A stretch of DNA of 64,000 nucleotides from Sanguinoderma infundibulare (GCA_032821775.1 JAVLRN010000006.1:2480001-2544000); one strand, 5' to 3'; counted from the first letter of the stretch, positions 10,845 through 21,545 are shown. A program made the numbers and translations. Notes: a model not told the origin generated them from the sequence alone.

Positions 10845-10990
10845 GCATAGTACAGCCGGGCCGCAGGAAGAAGGAGTCGACGCATGGATCGCCGGGGTCG
10901 GTGGCGAGTCTGAGTGCGTGGACGATGCTTCGCGGCAAGTTGGCGTGTGCGCTCGCGTGGCTCTCGAGCATTTGCCAAGCGTGATCGCCC
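10845..10990 (-). pseudogene. Degenerate segment shared with 5.74-5.93 kb
   Basis: The stretch beginning TACAGCCGGGCCGCAGGAAG resembles TACAGCCAGGCCACAGGAAG at about 5759, and the similarity continues for roughly 130 bp to the CTCTCG motif. Minus-strand translation gives a peptide containing VDSFFLRPGC here and FDSFFLWPGC there. I do not recognise the source gene. Because one copy abuts the P450 relic, it may represent a P450 5' region. Confidence 0.45.
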
Positions 10991-11065
10991 GCAGCGTCAC
11001 GACACCCCCTTCCACTTCCACAATCTGGTTCGTGTTCTCGGATATGTACGCACTCAAAGAAAGAC

Positions 11066-11226
11066 TTGTCCAATCTGGACTTTATCCTGAGCATAATCAT
11101 CGATTGGGTACGTGCCAGATTTTCTTGTCTTGATTTGCAGTCCTCATGCGCACGAGACAGGTGGAGCATGAGCCGTTCCCTTACTTCGAGGCCCACCCGG
11201 ACATGTATTTCTTTGATCCATAAGGC
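11066..11226 (+). pseudogene. Small acidic-protein gene, relic copy 1
   Basis: Two terminal exons of the gene intact at 11,872 are recognisable. The first ends LDFILSIIIDW before GTACGT. The second, after ...GACAG, begins VEHEPFPYFEAHPD and stops at TAA. No in-frame start or first exon is visible upstream. Confidence 0.65.
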
Positions 11227-11289
11227 TCGATGCAGTCGCAAACATGTGTCTCTTAGACTATAGCGCCGATTTCTATGCCTCGTCTGCGA

Positions 11290-11430
11290 AATTCGCACAT
11301 AATCATCAATTGGGTGCGCACTGAATTTCTTGGCCTCGAACTATGGTACTCATCCGACGTCACGACCTAGGTGGAGCATGAGCCTTTCACGTACTTTGAC
11401 CCCGCACCAGAGCTGGAGGACCCGAAAAAC
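11290..11430 (+). pseudogene. Small acidic-protein gene, relic copy 2
   Basis: It repeats the same intron-spanning pair. IIINW precedes GTGCGC, and after CTAG comes VEHEPFTYFDPAPELEDP. The stop codon of the intact copy is lost and the frame runs on into unrelated sequence. Confidence 0.65.
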
Positions 11431-11826
11431 CTGTCGTGCTTGTCTCTTGGTTGTCCAAATGGTGCTTTCTCGCATATTCCTTTTCCCGCATCGCGGAGCT
11501 CAGTAGTCCTAAAACTAGACTTCTTCTACAGTGTCTGTCGTCGGTATGGGACCGCCCGCCCGTACTAATGCACTGCATGCGTGGAATGACAAGAGCCGGA
11601 TGCTCGTCCGTCGTCCGTCGACACAGCGTGGTCATTCTCTTAGCCAGCCACGAGGTTTGAATTTTCTTATGCCAGGATGACTGGCGGCTTGCATATGCCA
11701 CAGCTCCAGTGCAACATTATATACCAGCCTGACCTCTCCCGTCCACATCGGCCCGCGTACCAGTCGGATAGAGAATCCAACTGATACACTCCCGGCGGAG
11801 CGTTGGTTTAGGGGCGACGTTATTGG

Positions 11827-11833
11827 TATATAG
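11827..11833 (+). promoter_or_regulatory. TATA box of the small-protein gene
   Basis: TATATAG lies 39 bp before the ATG at 11,872, a normal position for a short-leader fungal gene. Confidence 0.5.
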
Positions 11834-11871
11834 CCTCTGAAATTCACTCATCTTCTGTAGTACATCCAACC

Positions 11872-12214
11872 ATGAATTCCTCATTCCAGTCGAACAGGGC
11901 CACCAACGTCTCTCACCATTTGGTACGGTCCCGTTTTACATTATCTGCCAGCAAACATTGAGTCGGTGTACTTTGATCCCCTTTAGCGCATGCCTTCCTC
12001 AACCCCCTGCTTTATCCAAGGTGATCTTATGTCGGACTCGGATACGTTCGAGCTCGAAGAAGACTCGTTCGATCTGGACTGGATACTCATCAGTTGGGTG
12101 GGTATCGGAGTTGTTCTCCTTGAATTGTACTGCTGATCACCAATCGCGACACAGGTGGAGCATGCAGGACCGTTCACGTATTTTGACCCCACGCCGGAGT
12201 TAGATGAGCTGTAG
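11872..12214 (+). CDS. Small acidic protein, 73 aa, unknown family
   Basis: Three exons (11,872-11,922; 11,987-12,097; 12,155-12,214) join to exactly 74 codons including the stop. The introns are 64 and 57 bp with GTACGG...TTTAG and GTGGGT...ACAG borders. The C-terminal half holds the conserved part: an acidic, aromatic segment (SDTFELEEDSFDLDWILISW) and the final VEHAGPFTYFDPTPELDEL. Two decayed copies of just this part lie 0.5 and 0.8 kb upstream, which supports it as a real, duplicated gene. There is no signal peptide, CaaX box or cysteine pair, so it is neither an obvious pheromone precursor nor an effector. Function unknown. Confidence 0.6.
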
Positions 12215-12444
12215 GACTTTCGATGCCCGAGTCGAACGCAACCGCGTCTTGGTCGTTATGGCACTAGGGCATTCATAACTCCTTTGATCCTAACATAGTT
12301 TTGTACAAGGCCTGTTAGGTTCGTAGGATAGTATGTGACAGCCCACCGTACATATGCAGTGCACGCTGAACACGGCCAGACACGCGTGTTGGTTCGTCGA
12401 TCCCTTTGTCGTGCCCATCGCTTCAAACGAAATTTGAGATTGGA

Positions 12445-13734
12445 CTATTCCACGATGCCCAACGTTTGCCGCGCCCCCAGCACGATGTTGTCTATCAGCC
12501 TCGTCTTCCCCACCAACATCGCCCCGCTTAGGATCACAGGCCGCCCAGCAGCGTCTGCTTCCCACTCAGCCCGAGACGTTCCGTCATGAAGGACGTCAAA
12601 CGACTCCGGGTCGTTCATCTCCACATAGTCGAGATGCATGTCGACCGGGTCCCCCAACTCGCTCTTCTTCCGCTCGATCACCGCCGCCGCGCGAGCCACG
12701 CACTCCGCCTTCGACGCGTTCGCACCCCACGCATCTTCTGCCGCCTGCAGTGCAGCATACAGCGCAGGACCAGCGTTGTCCAGCTCGTGCGGCGAGAGGT
12801 AGGCGTTCCGGGACGAGAGTGCCAGGGACGTTGTCAGGTCACTGTTCGTCGGAGAGGCCAGAAATAAGACCGTGCGCGCGCCCATCGACGAAGAACCGAC
12901 TTACCGAGCTGTTGGGACGATCACGACGTTCTCCGGCCCCGGGTGTGAGAGCAGAAGGTCGCGCGTGAGCCGCCGAAGCAGCAGGGCCTGCTGGATGTCC
13001 TTCTGGCCAAAGTACGCACGCGTCGGCTGCACGCGGAATGCGTCCGTCAGATTTCATCGTCGCGTCGTACGTATATACTGTAAATGACTTGAGAGTTGCG
13101 CGTACCTCGATGACGTTGAAGAGCTTGGTGACGACCGTCGCGACCCCGCGGAAGAACGTTGGCCGCGTCCTGCCCTCCATCTGGTGTCCGTAGCCCTTGA
13201 CTTCGACGAACGTGCCCTTTTGCTCCCCGACGCTCTGCGTAATCCCGCTAGGGTACATCTCGCTCACCGTCGGCACGAAGACGGCTGAGGCGGAGCGCGG
13301 CCCTGTGGGCGTGTCGACGGAGACCGCGGTCAGCAGCTCGAGGTCGCGCGGGAGGGTGCGGGGATACGTCGCGAGGTCTTCGTGGGGCGCGAACTGGGCT
13401 GGGTTTACGAATATAGACATCACCGTGAGATCGTTCTCCGCGAGAGACCGGCGGACTGGGTGAGGGAACGAGGTTAGGGCCATTTCGCGAATTTGACGGT
13501 TGTTTGAGACGCACCTAGAGACAAATGTCCCTCGTGCAATGCGCCCATCGTGGCGACGAACCCGACGCTCTTCTTCTCGTCATAAGCCTTCCGTCTCCAC
13601 TCTCTGTATGAGGCGACCGTTGGGAAAAGCGGTATGGGTGACGGTGGCAGCTCCGTAGACATATTCCGGCATGAGAGTCCCAGTGTTCGGCGAATAGCAG
13701 GGCGCAGAAGGCCAACCGCAGTCAGTAAGTGCAT
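12445..13734 (-). CDS. panC: Pantothenate synthetase (pantoate--beta-alanine ligase)
   Basis: It makes pantothenate from pantoate, beta-alanine and ATP, in the vitamin B5/CoA pathway. Seen in order on the minus strand: the ATP-binding HxGH region (GFVATMGALHEGHLSLG), FVNPAQFAP with ATYPRTLPRDLELL, then FVPTVSEMYPSG, and TFFRGVATVVTKLFNVI. After an intron come TRAYFGQKDIQQ, and then ALSSRNAYLSP and the C-terminal domain ending LGIVE. At least three short introns interrupt it (for example 13,514-13,456). The ATG at 13,734 gives a basic, Arg/Leu-rich leader (MHLLTAVGLLRPAIRRTLG) that could target mitochondria. The internal ATG at 13,662 (MSTELPP) would give a cytosolic form. A decayed partial copy lies at 10.6 kb. 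Confidence 0.92.
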
Positions 13735-14035
13735 AAGAGGAGGTCGAGGTGGGACGTGGCGGAGTGGGACAAGTGAGATGTGTGGCTCCAATGCGACGCC
13801 ATGGTGGATGTCGAACGAGGACGAAAAGCTGGCAGCGCAGATCCGAGTCAGATCTGCGTTTGGGTCGAACGAGCGCTACTCAACGCGCTACGCGGCGGCC
13901 AGGACTCGGGTTGCCTCATGTCGTTCTGCCTGAACTCCAACAAACTTGGGCAGCAAGACGGAAGGTCTCATCGAGGTCGTATACGTGCAGAGGTACAACT
14001 AAGTTTAGACGTACAATGTAGCGAGCGGCCGCTCT
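13735..14035. other. Intergenic, nothing recognised
   Basis: This is the spacer between the start of panC and the end of the Rpp40-like gene, both on the minus strand. It should hold the panC promoter. I see no clear TATA box. Confidence 0.5.
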
Positions 14036-15819
14036 CTAGCCCCATCTCTTGTCCCAGCGTCCAATGCTCTCCACAAACACCCACCAACTGCCCGCTTGCA
14101 CTGCCGCCCCTCCCTCGCGCACGTACACAAACGACATTGTATCCTCCGAGTCCGCGCGAGGCGCGCGCAGCGATAGAGACGCCTTGGTGCTTTCCGGCAA
14201 GTACGTGACGGGTGACGTCCGGATCGCATGCGCAGTCACCGACACGAAGCTCGGTGAGGGTTGAACGTTAGGTGAGCTGCTGGGCACGGCTGTCAAAGCG
14301 TGTGGTCAAGAGATCAGGAGCCATACGTACAGTATTGTCTCAATGATCGTGCTCAGGAAGGTCGCGGGGATAAAACCCGTCCACCGGATGACGGTGAGGT
14401 CACCAACGTGAGAAGGCTTCGGAGATTCGTAGACGGCGATGTATGGGTCGCAGCGGTCCGTCGCTGAGAGCCTAGCCTGCACGTGTTAGACGTTATTGTT
14501 ATGTGCCTATTAGCAGTCGACAGCGCACCTCTGCGAGCCTAGGCCGGCCATTCCGACCCATTCAAACAGGGACGACACAGATTCTTCCCAGTCTTCAAGC
14601 CCGTCTTTCCGGTCGTCTCGGAGAATCAAGTCCTCGCGAGTTAGGGCAGGTATGCGTATGTTTTCTCTTCTGGACATGCTCACTGCGAGCTTCTCGGACA
14701 CGCTCCCGATAAAGGTGGCGCTGTCTATACCGGACGTCAGTGAAGAACCCATCAATATGCGCAGGGACTATATACCAAAACGGTGGAAGTGGAACTCGTC
14801 CGGCCATTACGTGAGCTGACTTCCACTTCCACTTGGTCCCCCTTGTAACTGACGCGACCTGAGTCACACCCGCCGCCAGTAGCCCGTCCCCGCCCCGCCT
14901 ACATGAGGAAATACTCATGGTTGGCTATGAACCGTGAAGAACAACGAAGTTATAGTACCTCCTCGCGGCGCGCATGGGGATGTTCCTCAAAAGATTCGGG
15001 GACTCGCACCTCGCGCTGGCCATGTTCAAACACGCGCGATCTATCCCGCGACGTTCGTGTCCTGATACACGGTGCTGGGGTATAATCGGCTATCGCGGCG
15101 CCCTGACGGTGCGTCCACGACTTGCGCGGTGTGACGGATGGGCTCGAAGACAGACGCGTGAACGCCATCGCGCTCAACAGCGGCACGCGGCACCTCGGCG
15201 CCCAGTCGGGGAACATGGTAGGAGGAGAGCTCACTCAGGTCCACCGAGGCCTCAACACGATCGCGCAGATCGAGCCACCAGTGGCGGCGGGTCGTCAGTG
15301 TGACATAAATCGCCGACCCCTCACTCGTCGTAGAAATAAGCCGTCAAAAGGGCGCAACTGGAAACTCACTCAGATCAACGACATGAAAGGCGATATTCCA
15401 AGGACTTCTGCGCTCGTCCCATCGCCGCAGAGCTGCAGCCTCCTTCGGTCCGTATGTCGGGCAGGACTCTAGATCTCCAAAGCGCACCGATTTGTTTACG
15501 CAGATGCGTATCACTGGATACGTAACACGGAACATCAGTCCCGCGGATTCACCGGACGTTTCATATGTAAACACTAACCGTGCGTATCAGTGCACTCCTT
15601 CCATGGCAGCTGTTCGCCAACGATGCCGAGGGCCTCATAGGTCTGCTTCCCCACTACAACCGTGAGGACTCCTCTCGGATCCAAGCTCCATACATCGTCA
15701 TCATTGGCACCGGATGTCCCGAGTGCGGTGACCTTGCTGAAGAGAAGGTGCGACAAGTCAGCCAGAGATGCAACTCGTCGATCGATAGAGGACACAAAAA
15801 GATCCCATCGGCCTATCAT
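14036..15819 (-). CDS. RNase P/MRP subunit, Rpp40-like
   Basis: A protein subunit of the nuclear RNase P and MRP ribonucleoproteins, which process tRNA 5' ends and pre-rRNA. Segments matching the RPP40 family are seen in order. LADLSHLLFSKV and GVLTVVVGKQTYEALGI come first (the family has a GxLxLxxxKxTYE signature), then RFGDLESCPTYGP. NIRIPALTREDLILRDD follows, then SSLFEWVGMAGLGSQR and RCDPYIAVYESPKPSHVGDL with RWTGFIP. The C-terminus is VSVTAHAIRTSPVTYLPES and WWVFVESIGRWDKRWG with a stop at 14,036. Several short introns separate these pieces. The region 14.9-15.3 kb within the gene was not resolved into exons. The first exon upstream of 15,819 was not found, so the 5' end is provisional. 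Confidence 0.72.
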
Positions 15820-17190
15820 TGCGGTATTATCTGCTCCTCATGTTCGTTCTCGGAGGGATGCTATATCGCGACACAAGCATGCATATATGCAAATGGGAAG
15901 GTTTACCTTTGCTGGGCCACGTATGATTCAACAAACTTGAGAAATTCCGTCAAGGAGGATCTGCATGTCTGGTAGGTGAAATCTAGATTCCGCAAGGCAT
16001 CCTCTATCCGCGAGCTTCGCGGGAACAAGACGTCCACCTGCAGGGAGTTGGGTCATGCAGGTCGCCGGTCAGCTTCTACGAGTGAAACTGGCTGGTGAAG
16101 AGGTACCTTCCTGCTGGGTGAACGGACGGGACGGGGCTATTAAGCGTATCTTGCGATCACCCGTGCCACTTGCGGCCAGTGTTCTTTTTGGTTCCAGCGC
16201 AGCCGTCATTGGCGTCGATAGAAGCGGTGGTAGTCGCGGTCGAAGGGAGCAAATTGCAGCGCATACAATAACCTGAGAATTGGATGACGTAATCCCCCGC
16301 CTGCCGGCTCTGTCCGAGGACATTGTCCAGCGAATCGCTCACCATCCTCTTCTTCCTCGCTCCCATTGATCGCCGCGCAAGCTGTGTGCCGCATTACCGA
16401 CCAGGCAACGTCGCTTCTCGGTCTCACGACGTCCGCGTCAGGTCAGGGTGCGAGGTGCGTAAGCCATACAACCGGGTGGAAGCAACATTGAGCCTGAGGT
16501 GAAAGAAACGCTGCCTGTTGCTTCCTGCATGTCGGCGACGAAAGCAAGGTACTGAAGTAACTCGCCGGACCTTGTGCACTTGGCTAACTCCGCTCGGGTC
16601 AGGCGCGGCAACCTAGAATTGCAAACGCCAGCAGATGACGGAACGCGTGGCCGGAAAGACTGCGCATCCAACCTATTGTCGCCTGGCTGGCTTTTGTCTA
16701 GCGCACGCCACCTGGTGGTCTCCAGACCAGCCACGACAGGTGGACGCGACTAAGGCGCGGCAGAAGGCAAGTCCGCTGCTTTCCAGCCCGTCTTCCCTGC
16801 GCGTGGGTGGACGCGTCTCATTACCCATTATGGACCGGCTTTCCCTCAACCTGGAGACAGTTTTCACCCAAGCCGGGCCACGCTCTGACTCGCCAATTAG
16901 GTCGTATGTGCCCACCGGAGCCGGGGCTCAGGCCCACCCCAGATAGACATCCTGGATACATCTCGATCGAAACAAGGCCTGGGAATCCAGATCTCGTGTC
17001 GAAGTGCCCTGGAAGCTCTCCGTCATTGTCACTAGCGACCCTGCTCATGACCGGTGACCGTCCAAGCGCGATGCCACCGTGCATGTATATAAGGTGTCCC
17101 CGCCTAATGGTCACCCCTATTGTTCCTCCCCCTCCGGGTACGAGACTCTTCCCGATCGATGACGCATGCCACTGACCTTCATCATAGACC
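15820..17190. other. No supportable gene; F-box gene promoter at right end
   Basis: It may hold the unresolved first exon of the Rpp40-like gene near 15.8-16.0 kb. The rest has only short unconvincing frames. Confidence 0.45.
17086..17093 (+). promoter_or_regulatory. TATA box of the F-box gene
   Basis: TATATAAG lies 108 bp before the ATG at 17,194. Confidence 0.5.
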
Positions 17191-17193
17191 GTC

Positions 17194-19003
17194 ATGTCTA
17201 CCTCGGAAGGAACGACGCTCCTCGTTTCTGAGGCTCACAGGGCACTCTCATGCCATGACATTCTCTGCATGATCTTCGAGCAGTTTGTGCTTTCCGAAGA
17301 CACGTGGCACGATCACGACATCTCTATTGGCGACGCGAACTCTTGGTTTGCTCGACGAGCAGATGCAGACCACCGACGTTCTCTGGCGCGATGCGCACGC
17401 GTGTCCAGGGCATTCTTCGCCCCTGCCATCGCCGTGTTGTGGAGGGACGTCGACAGCCTATCGCCCCTAATCTCCGCTCTTCAGTCCTCCCTGCGATCCG
17501 GACCACCCCCAGCGGCGCCACTAGTGAGTTTTGTGTTTAACAACCTAGCAGGATGTTTGACAACTGAATCCAAACTGTATAGGCCCCGAGGCTCGCCGGA
17601 CCAGGAACGCGCCTTCCGCAGTACGCCCGTCATATACGCTCCGTTTATGGTCTGGGAAAGCCATGTCAGGTGCCTGAACAGGACATCTCAGCCTTGGAAG
17701 CATGTACGGCGTCGGCGCCACTGCTACCACAGCTCAAACGCCTACGTTGGGTGCAAGATGTGCCTTCTGGGACCGATCTTCTGCCCCTCATCTCCCCCTC
17801 TCTTCACAGCCTTCACATCATCTTCCGCAAGTCGCCGACGTGGCGTGATGACGTCTCGATTCATCGTTCACCCTCCGAGTACGAGCTTTGCGTACGCTCG
17901 CTGCTCAAGGAAGTCGCCGCGAGGGCTCCGCACCTTCGCTATCTCCGTATTAGCACCACTGGCGACATCCACGAGTCCTGGTTGGAGCCGCTTTGTTCGC
18001 TCACCAGGCTCGAAAATGTCGACCTCTTCGAGCGCATCTATTGCGATGTCACGACCTCGCCGCTGCTCCGTCCTCTGGCCGCCCTCCGCAATTTGCAGCA
18101 CTTGAAGCTTCGCCTCCCTGCGGACTTGCCCATCGGCATGGGTCCAGACGGGTTCCCTTCGCTCGAGAGTCTCACACTAGACTCCATGTTCGCGCCTCTC
18201 CAGACAGTCTCCGCTTTCCTTTCGACGATCACTTCCCGTCGTCTCTCCTCCCTGCTCATACAGGGGTGCGAGTGCACCACTGCCGCGGTCACCTCCACCT
18301 TATACGAGGTGTGCGACGTCGTACGCTCCCGCTTCGCCTCTTCCCTTCAGAAGCTCGAACTGTCGCTCCGCGCAGTAGGCCCCGTCGTGTCCCACACCCA
18401 GCCACTCATCGGGACCATCGAGCCGCTGCTCGAGATGCACGACCTGAACGACGTCTGCCTCTCGATCGCGCCCGAGGTCGCAGTCGTGCCCGCGTCCGAG
18501 CACGACCTCGAGAAGATGGCGGAGGCGTGGCCGAAGGCAACCCGGCTGCACCTCGCCTACTTCCCCTCTGCGGCATCGCCCTCGCTCAAGGACATCGCGG
18601 GGTTCGCACAGCACTGCTCGGGCCTGACGGACCTCGTCCTCCCGGGGATAGACGCTTCCGCGTCCGGCTTCGAGGTCAAACTGAACTCGGATGTACCATC
18701 GCCCGCTGCGGATCAGGAACATGGAAAAGCTTCTTCGCACGGATTGCGCTCGCTGTGCCTGTCGGACTCGGGCTGGCACTCGCGCATCCCGGACCCGCTG
18801 CTGCTCGCGAAGTTCCTGGACGCGTTGTTTCCGGAGGTGGAGTGGAAGTGCCCGCCGCTCGCGTCGGAGCACTGGCGGGAGACGATCCAGGAGGTCGTGA
18901 ACTTGCGCATTATGCGGGTCGTGTGCGGGCGAGGTGAGTTGCGCGTTTTGCGGTTGCTCCGTTTTGCGTGGACGTCGAGGCTGACGTCGTCTTGACAGCG
19001 TAG
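17194..19003 (+). CDS. F-box/LRR-like protein, 561 aa
   Basis: Three exons (17,194-17,523; 17,583-18,933; 18,999-19,003) give 562 codons including the stop, in consistent phase. The last exon contributes only two bases and the TAG. Residues 15-65 read as a degenerate F-box, with a DILCMIFEQF core and then RRSLARCARVSRAFFAPAIAVLWRDV; the CARVSR..F.PA...LW pattern is typical of Agaricomycete F-box proteins. The remainder contains leucine-rich strands such as LRYLRIS, LENVDLFE, LQHLKLRLP and LRSLCLSDSGW, as in LRR-like substrate-binding regions. It probably acts as a substrate receptor of an SCF ubiquitin ligase. These families are large and fast-evolving in this class, and the target is unknown. 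Confidence 0.82.
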
Positions 19004-19038
19004 CGTCGCGATCCTGGTTTCGATTTGTGCGGTGATTT

Positions 19039-19112
19039 GGATGATTTCGACCTTCGACCCCTTGAACCTTCGATCTTCGACCTTCAACTTCCTTTGACCT
19101 TCGATCTTTGAC
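19039..19112. repeat. CTTCGA-type short direct repeats
   Basis: About 70 bp of imperfect CTTCGA(C/T) and CCTTCGATCTTTGAC repeats lie just after the F-box gene stop. Confidence 0.6.
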
Positions 19113-20545
19113 ATGTGTCATAATCGGTGCTGTATATACACTTGCTCTCGAGCGAGCACTGGGCTCACTTCTAAAGAAATCTACTCTTTCAATCTGTGTG
19201 TCATGGAAACGTCCACGACCGTGGCGAACTGAAGATCATGTAGGAATCGAGACGAGCTCCTGCCCGTTCTCGACGCTCATTGTGATCGTTTTCTAAGTCC
19301 AGGCTGTTGAACCGATGGGCATCGGTGTCATGGTATGTAGATCGTTGCGGTCGCTATCGCAGGACCCTGCCTCGACCCCGTCCATGCAGTTCGGCAGAGC
19401 GGTCGCTACGTACAGTAGTACTGTCGTCATGACTTCGAGCGCAAGCTTCTTCTAAGTTCTCAGGACGAAGACCAATGTAACATAGCGAGATCACGATCTC
19501 ATCTACGTCTGCGACTTGTGAGTCATTGCTTCCGTGTTTCCACTTCTTTTCTGATGGAGGATTTGCAGATCGGACTATTGAAAATTGATGTCGACGCGAC
19601 ACAAACGCTCGATGAAGTCTATCAGCCTCGACCAGGGTGTCATCGAGCTGGTCTTGAACGAAGCGAGAGACTTCTTGGCAAGCAAGGAATGGTACGTCGA
19701 GCGAGGCATCCCCCATCGCCGCGGCTACCTCCTCTATGGCGTCCCTAGTTCCGGGAAGACTTCGCTCATCCACAGTATCGCTGGCGAGCTGAACCTCGAC
19801 GTGTACATCCTCTCCCTCACCCGGATTGGCATGGACGACGCCTCGCGGAACTCGACCATCGCGGAGCTCCCTAACGAGTGCATTGTGCTGATCGAGGACA
19901 TCGACGCGGCCTTCCACCAGGGCACCAAGCGCGACATCGTCGACCCCGAGAAGCAGCAGCAGCAGCAGCGCGGCGCACCAGACTCGGAGCGCGAGCCGCA
20001 GCAGCAAGGCGAGAAAGCCAGCGACTCGGTGTGCCGCGTGACCCTCAGTGGCCGCCTCAACGCGCTCGACCGCATCGGCGCGCAGGGCCGGATCTTCTTC
20101 GCTACCACGAACGACTACAAGGCGCTCGACCCCGCTCTCTGCCGTCCCGGACGCCTCGACCTGCACATCGAGTTCAAGCTGGCGAGCAAGTACCAATGCC
20201 GCGAGCTGTTCAGGCGGTTCTACCTCCCCTCGAGGACAAGGAGGACGAGAGTGCGGAGGTGGCGGACGAGAAGGACTCTGGGTATGGCTCGCGCTCAGGG
20301 AGCGAAGACGACTCCGCACCGGGCTCTCGCTCCTCCAGCCCCGCTGCCTCCCCCTCCCCATCATCCTCCACTTCCAATGCCGATGCCGGTGCCGACGCCG
20401 ACGCCAACTCCAGCTCCTCCGCGACGTACATCGGCTTCTCGCACTCGGTCCGCGCTCCCAAGCTCTCGTCGAAGAAGGCGGCGGAGCTCGCGGACCGGTT
20501 CGCCGCGGCGATTCCCAACCGCGCGTTCTCGATGGCGACGCTGCA

Positions 20546-20548
20546 GGG
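20546..20548. repeat. Left target-site duplication (GGG)
   Basis: GGG lies directly before the left inverted repeat and is repeated at 21,094-21,096. Removing the element and one copy restores the CAG-GGG-TTC codons of the host gene. Confidence 0.8.
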
Positions 20549-20741
20549 CACGGCAGGCAACTGGGTGTTCTCGACGGGCGAAAAGTGGGTGAAAAGGGGA
20601 CGCACGTGGTAGTCTTCATGGGAGCTCATTAAGATATTTTTATCTCGGTCAAAAAGTAAACCGTTAACCAAATTTACGTATGTTTTTGGTCAAGCGAAAA
20701 GAATATCTCTCCAGGCACCCATCCGACCGTCGAAAAGTCTT
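20549..20741 (+). repeat. Left terminal inverted repeat, 193 bp
   Basis: It begins CACGGCAGGCAACTGGGTGT and ends AAAAGTCTT-, and is mirrored at 20,901-21,093. Confidence 0.9.
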
Positions 20742-20900
20742 TACTGAGCTGACCGTCCTTGCCCCTTTTGTCGCGTCCGAAAGGCGTCGGCCGATTAAGT
20801 TCTTTGTCTTGACGCACGGCAACGACAATGCTCTTTCAGTTTCAGGTTCTCCTATTTAGCTTCTCGCGGTACGCCCTGCTTGATTTCGCCTTAGTAAGAG

Positions 20901-21093
20901 AAGACTTTTCGACGGTCGGAAAGGTGCCTGGAGAGATATTCTTTTCGCTTGACCAAAAACATACGTAAATTTGGTTGACGGTTTACTTTTTGACCGAGAT
21001 AAAAATATCTTAATGAGCTCCCATGAAGACTACCACGTGCGTCCCCTTTTCACCCACTTTTCGCCCGTCGAGAACACCCAGTTGCCTGCCGTG
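20901..21093 (-). repeat. Right terminal inverted repeat, 193 bp
   Basis: Reverse complement of the left arm, ending in CAGTTGCCTGCCGTG. A second GGG follows at 21,094-21,096. Confidence 0.9.
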
Positions 21094-21545
21094 GGGGTTC
21101 CTGATGGCGTACAGGACGCGGCCATACGACGCTGTCGACGACCTCCCTGCGTGGATTGACAAGAAGCAGCTGGAGAAGAAGGCGGGCGCGCGTTCCGACG
21201 CGCCCCTTGCCAGTACAGAGTCGTCCTTGTCTCTAGGCTCATCTTCGTCTCCATCACCTCCTGTGCTTCCTGCGACGAAGACGGTGGAAAAGTTGCGCCG
21301 AATACGCCTTCGTGTTGACCTATCGCACTCATTGTACCTGAAGTTGCATTTGAAGATCTGTCTATACGTAGCAGAAGCAATTAGAACGCCGTTTTACATG
21401 TATTTCAGCTCCCTGGCAACTTCGTACAACTTGCTTTGCAGTCCATTTCAGACAGGTTAGTTATATCAGTTTTCCGACTGCCGCGGCCCGTCCGAGCTTC
21501 CGCCGCGCATGGGACAAAGCCGCAAAAACGTCCTTGTGGTCCCAA

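Larger units (their letters stand above)
20549..21093. mobile_element. 545-bp non-autonomous DNA transposon (MITE) with 193-bp TIRs
   Basis: The arms 20,549-20,741 and 20,901-21,093 are inverted copies that differ at only a few positions (for example CGTTAACC versus CGTCAACC, and a CA/TT change near the inner end). The termini read CACGGCAGGCAACTGGG. The 159-bp middle has no coding capacity. The target-site duplication is three bases (GGG). CACNN-type ends with a 3-bp duplication fit the CACTA/EnSpm-like superfamily (CMC clade), but assignment needs a related autonomous element. The near-identity of the arms suggests recent insertion. Confidence 0.92.
19483..21460 (+). pseudogene. BCS1-type AAA ATPase, inactivated
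   Basis: BCS1-like AAA ATPases are mitochondrial inner-membrane proteins; expanded sets occur in Agaricomycetes. The AAA core is clear. It has the hinge RSMKSISLDQGV, IPHRRGYLLYG, Walker A GVPSSGKTSL, Walker B CIVLIEDIDAAF, the glutamine-rich insert and the sensor region IFFATTNDYKALDPAL with CRPGRLD. Four lesions are visible. The BCS1_N domain is missing upstream. A TGA at 19,579-19,581 sits where the family has Trp, in the frame read across the 19,516-19,568 intron. A one-base loss in the C run at 20,226-20,229 shifts FRRFYLP out of frame with the following PLEDKEDE. A 545-bp transposon splits the C-terminus between ATLQG (20,548) and FLMAYRTRPYDAVDD (21,098). Confidence 0.88.

Noticed and set aside
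11872..12214. Small protein as a mating pheromone precursor
   Set aside because: It has no C-terminal CaaX box and no receptor gene is nearby.
18038..19121. Long antisense frames inside the F-box gene
   Set aside because: GC-rich shadow frames. The sense gene has a start, introns and LRR-like periodicity.
20210..20671. Minus-strand frame at the left TIR, and its plus-strand twin at 20,971
   Set aside because: Both are readings of the two inverted arms of the same transposon and have no coding signature of their own.
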